NCBI GenBank assembly: GCA_035275405.1
Contig: DATEMU010000005.1
Span: 62,001-126,000, forward strand
Direction of reading: 5' to 3'
Source of the DNA: Phycisphaerae bacterium
Lineage (GTDB): Bacteria; Planctomycetota; Phycisphaerae; UBA1845; UTPLA1
Length of the DNA: 64,000 nucleotides
In this document: positions 64,000-64,000 of the stretch, piece after piece
How positions within the stretch are numbered: position 1 is the first letter of the stretch
Layout of the letters: each line of letters starts with the position of its first letter
Notes under the pieces: model-generated
The model's input: the letters and a program-made list of their open reading frames with translations, nothing else
Told to the model about the DNA's origin: nothing
The model's database searches: none
Translations under genes and position numbers: made by a program

Positions 64000-64000
64000 G

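Overview
The window is GC-rich bacterial DNA that looks like a Planctomycetota chromosome, perhaps from a Phycisphaerae-like lineage. The clues are a DUF1580 protein, a PEP-CTERM protein, a dockerin-like surface protein, a prepilin-type 'GFTLIEVLIVI' protein, a Ser/Thr kinase with TPR repeats beside a sigma factor, and a PilM/PilN-type fusion cluster. The assignment rests on recognised families, not on a marker-gene tree.

Left host region (1-28.1 kb). It holds the 3' end of an NrnA-like DHH phosphoesterase, a membrane protein with a CXXCH motif, an AAA_14/DUF4143 ATPase behind two identical palindromes, an amidohydrolase and an M20 peptidase. A three-gene type IV pilus-like assembly operon follows on the minus strand. 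Next is a PaoABC-type molybdenum hydroxylase operon interrupted by an Ohr peroxidase and an SDR protein, then a sodium:solute symporter, a truncated HAF-repeat gene, an AraC regulator broken by a stop codon, an OmpA lipoprotein and a HAD lipoprotein. The last unit is a signalling operon: hybrid histidine kinase, HD-GYP response regulator and HDOD response regulator.

Genomic island (about 28.19-50.32 kb). A 78-bp perfect direct repeat (28186-28263 and 50239-50316) flanks 22 kb. The right copy is the 3' part of an intact tRNA-Ala(CGC) gene, starting exactly at the anticodon loop, so this is an element integrated in a tRNA gene. Its mobility genes look dead: the integrase and the primase/helicase each carry an in-frame TAG. 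Its cargo looks mostly alive. The most interesting cargo is an eight-gene operon (28.67-35.02 kb): a radical SAM enzyme, a 65-aa protein, a Ycf46-type AAA ATPase, a DUF1257 (Ycf35-like) protein, a DUF2997 protein, a zinc-ribbon membrane protein with a signal-peptidase fold that lacks both catalytic residues, a TPR protein and a PilT-type ATPase. This looks like an uncharacterised system. The island also carries a broken giant SBBP/Ig-like surface protein, a LuxR-type HTH protein, a sigma factor, a kinase-TPR protein, iteron-like GTGACGAT repeats, and similar palindromes near both ends.

Right host region (50.4-64 kb). It holds IlvC, a secreted TPR protein, a PEP-CTERM repeat protein, and a CopG-like/PIN toxin-antitoxin pair beside a duplicated 3' scrap of polX. 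PolX, an FHA-GAF-PP2C phosphatase, a PEGA-domain protein, a prepilin-like protein and a dockerin-type protein cut by the window edge follow.

Four genes in the window (AraC, SBBP protein, primase, integrase) are each interrupted by one in-frame stop codon with homologous-looking sequence on both sides. Three of the four lie in the island.
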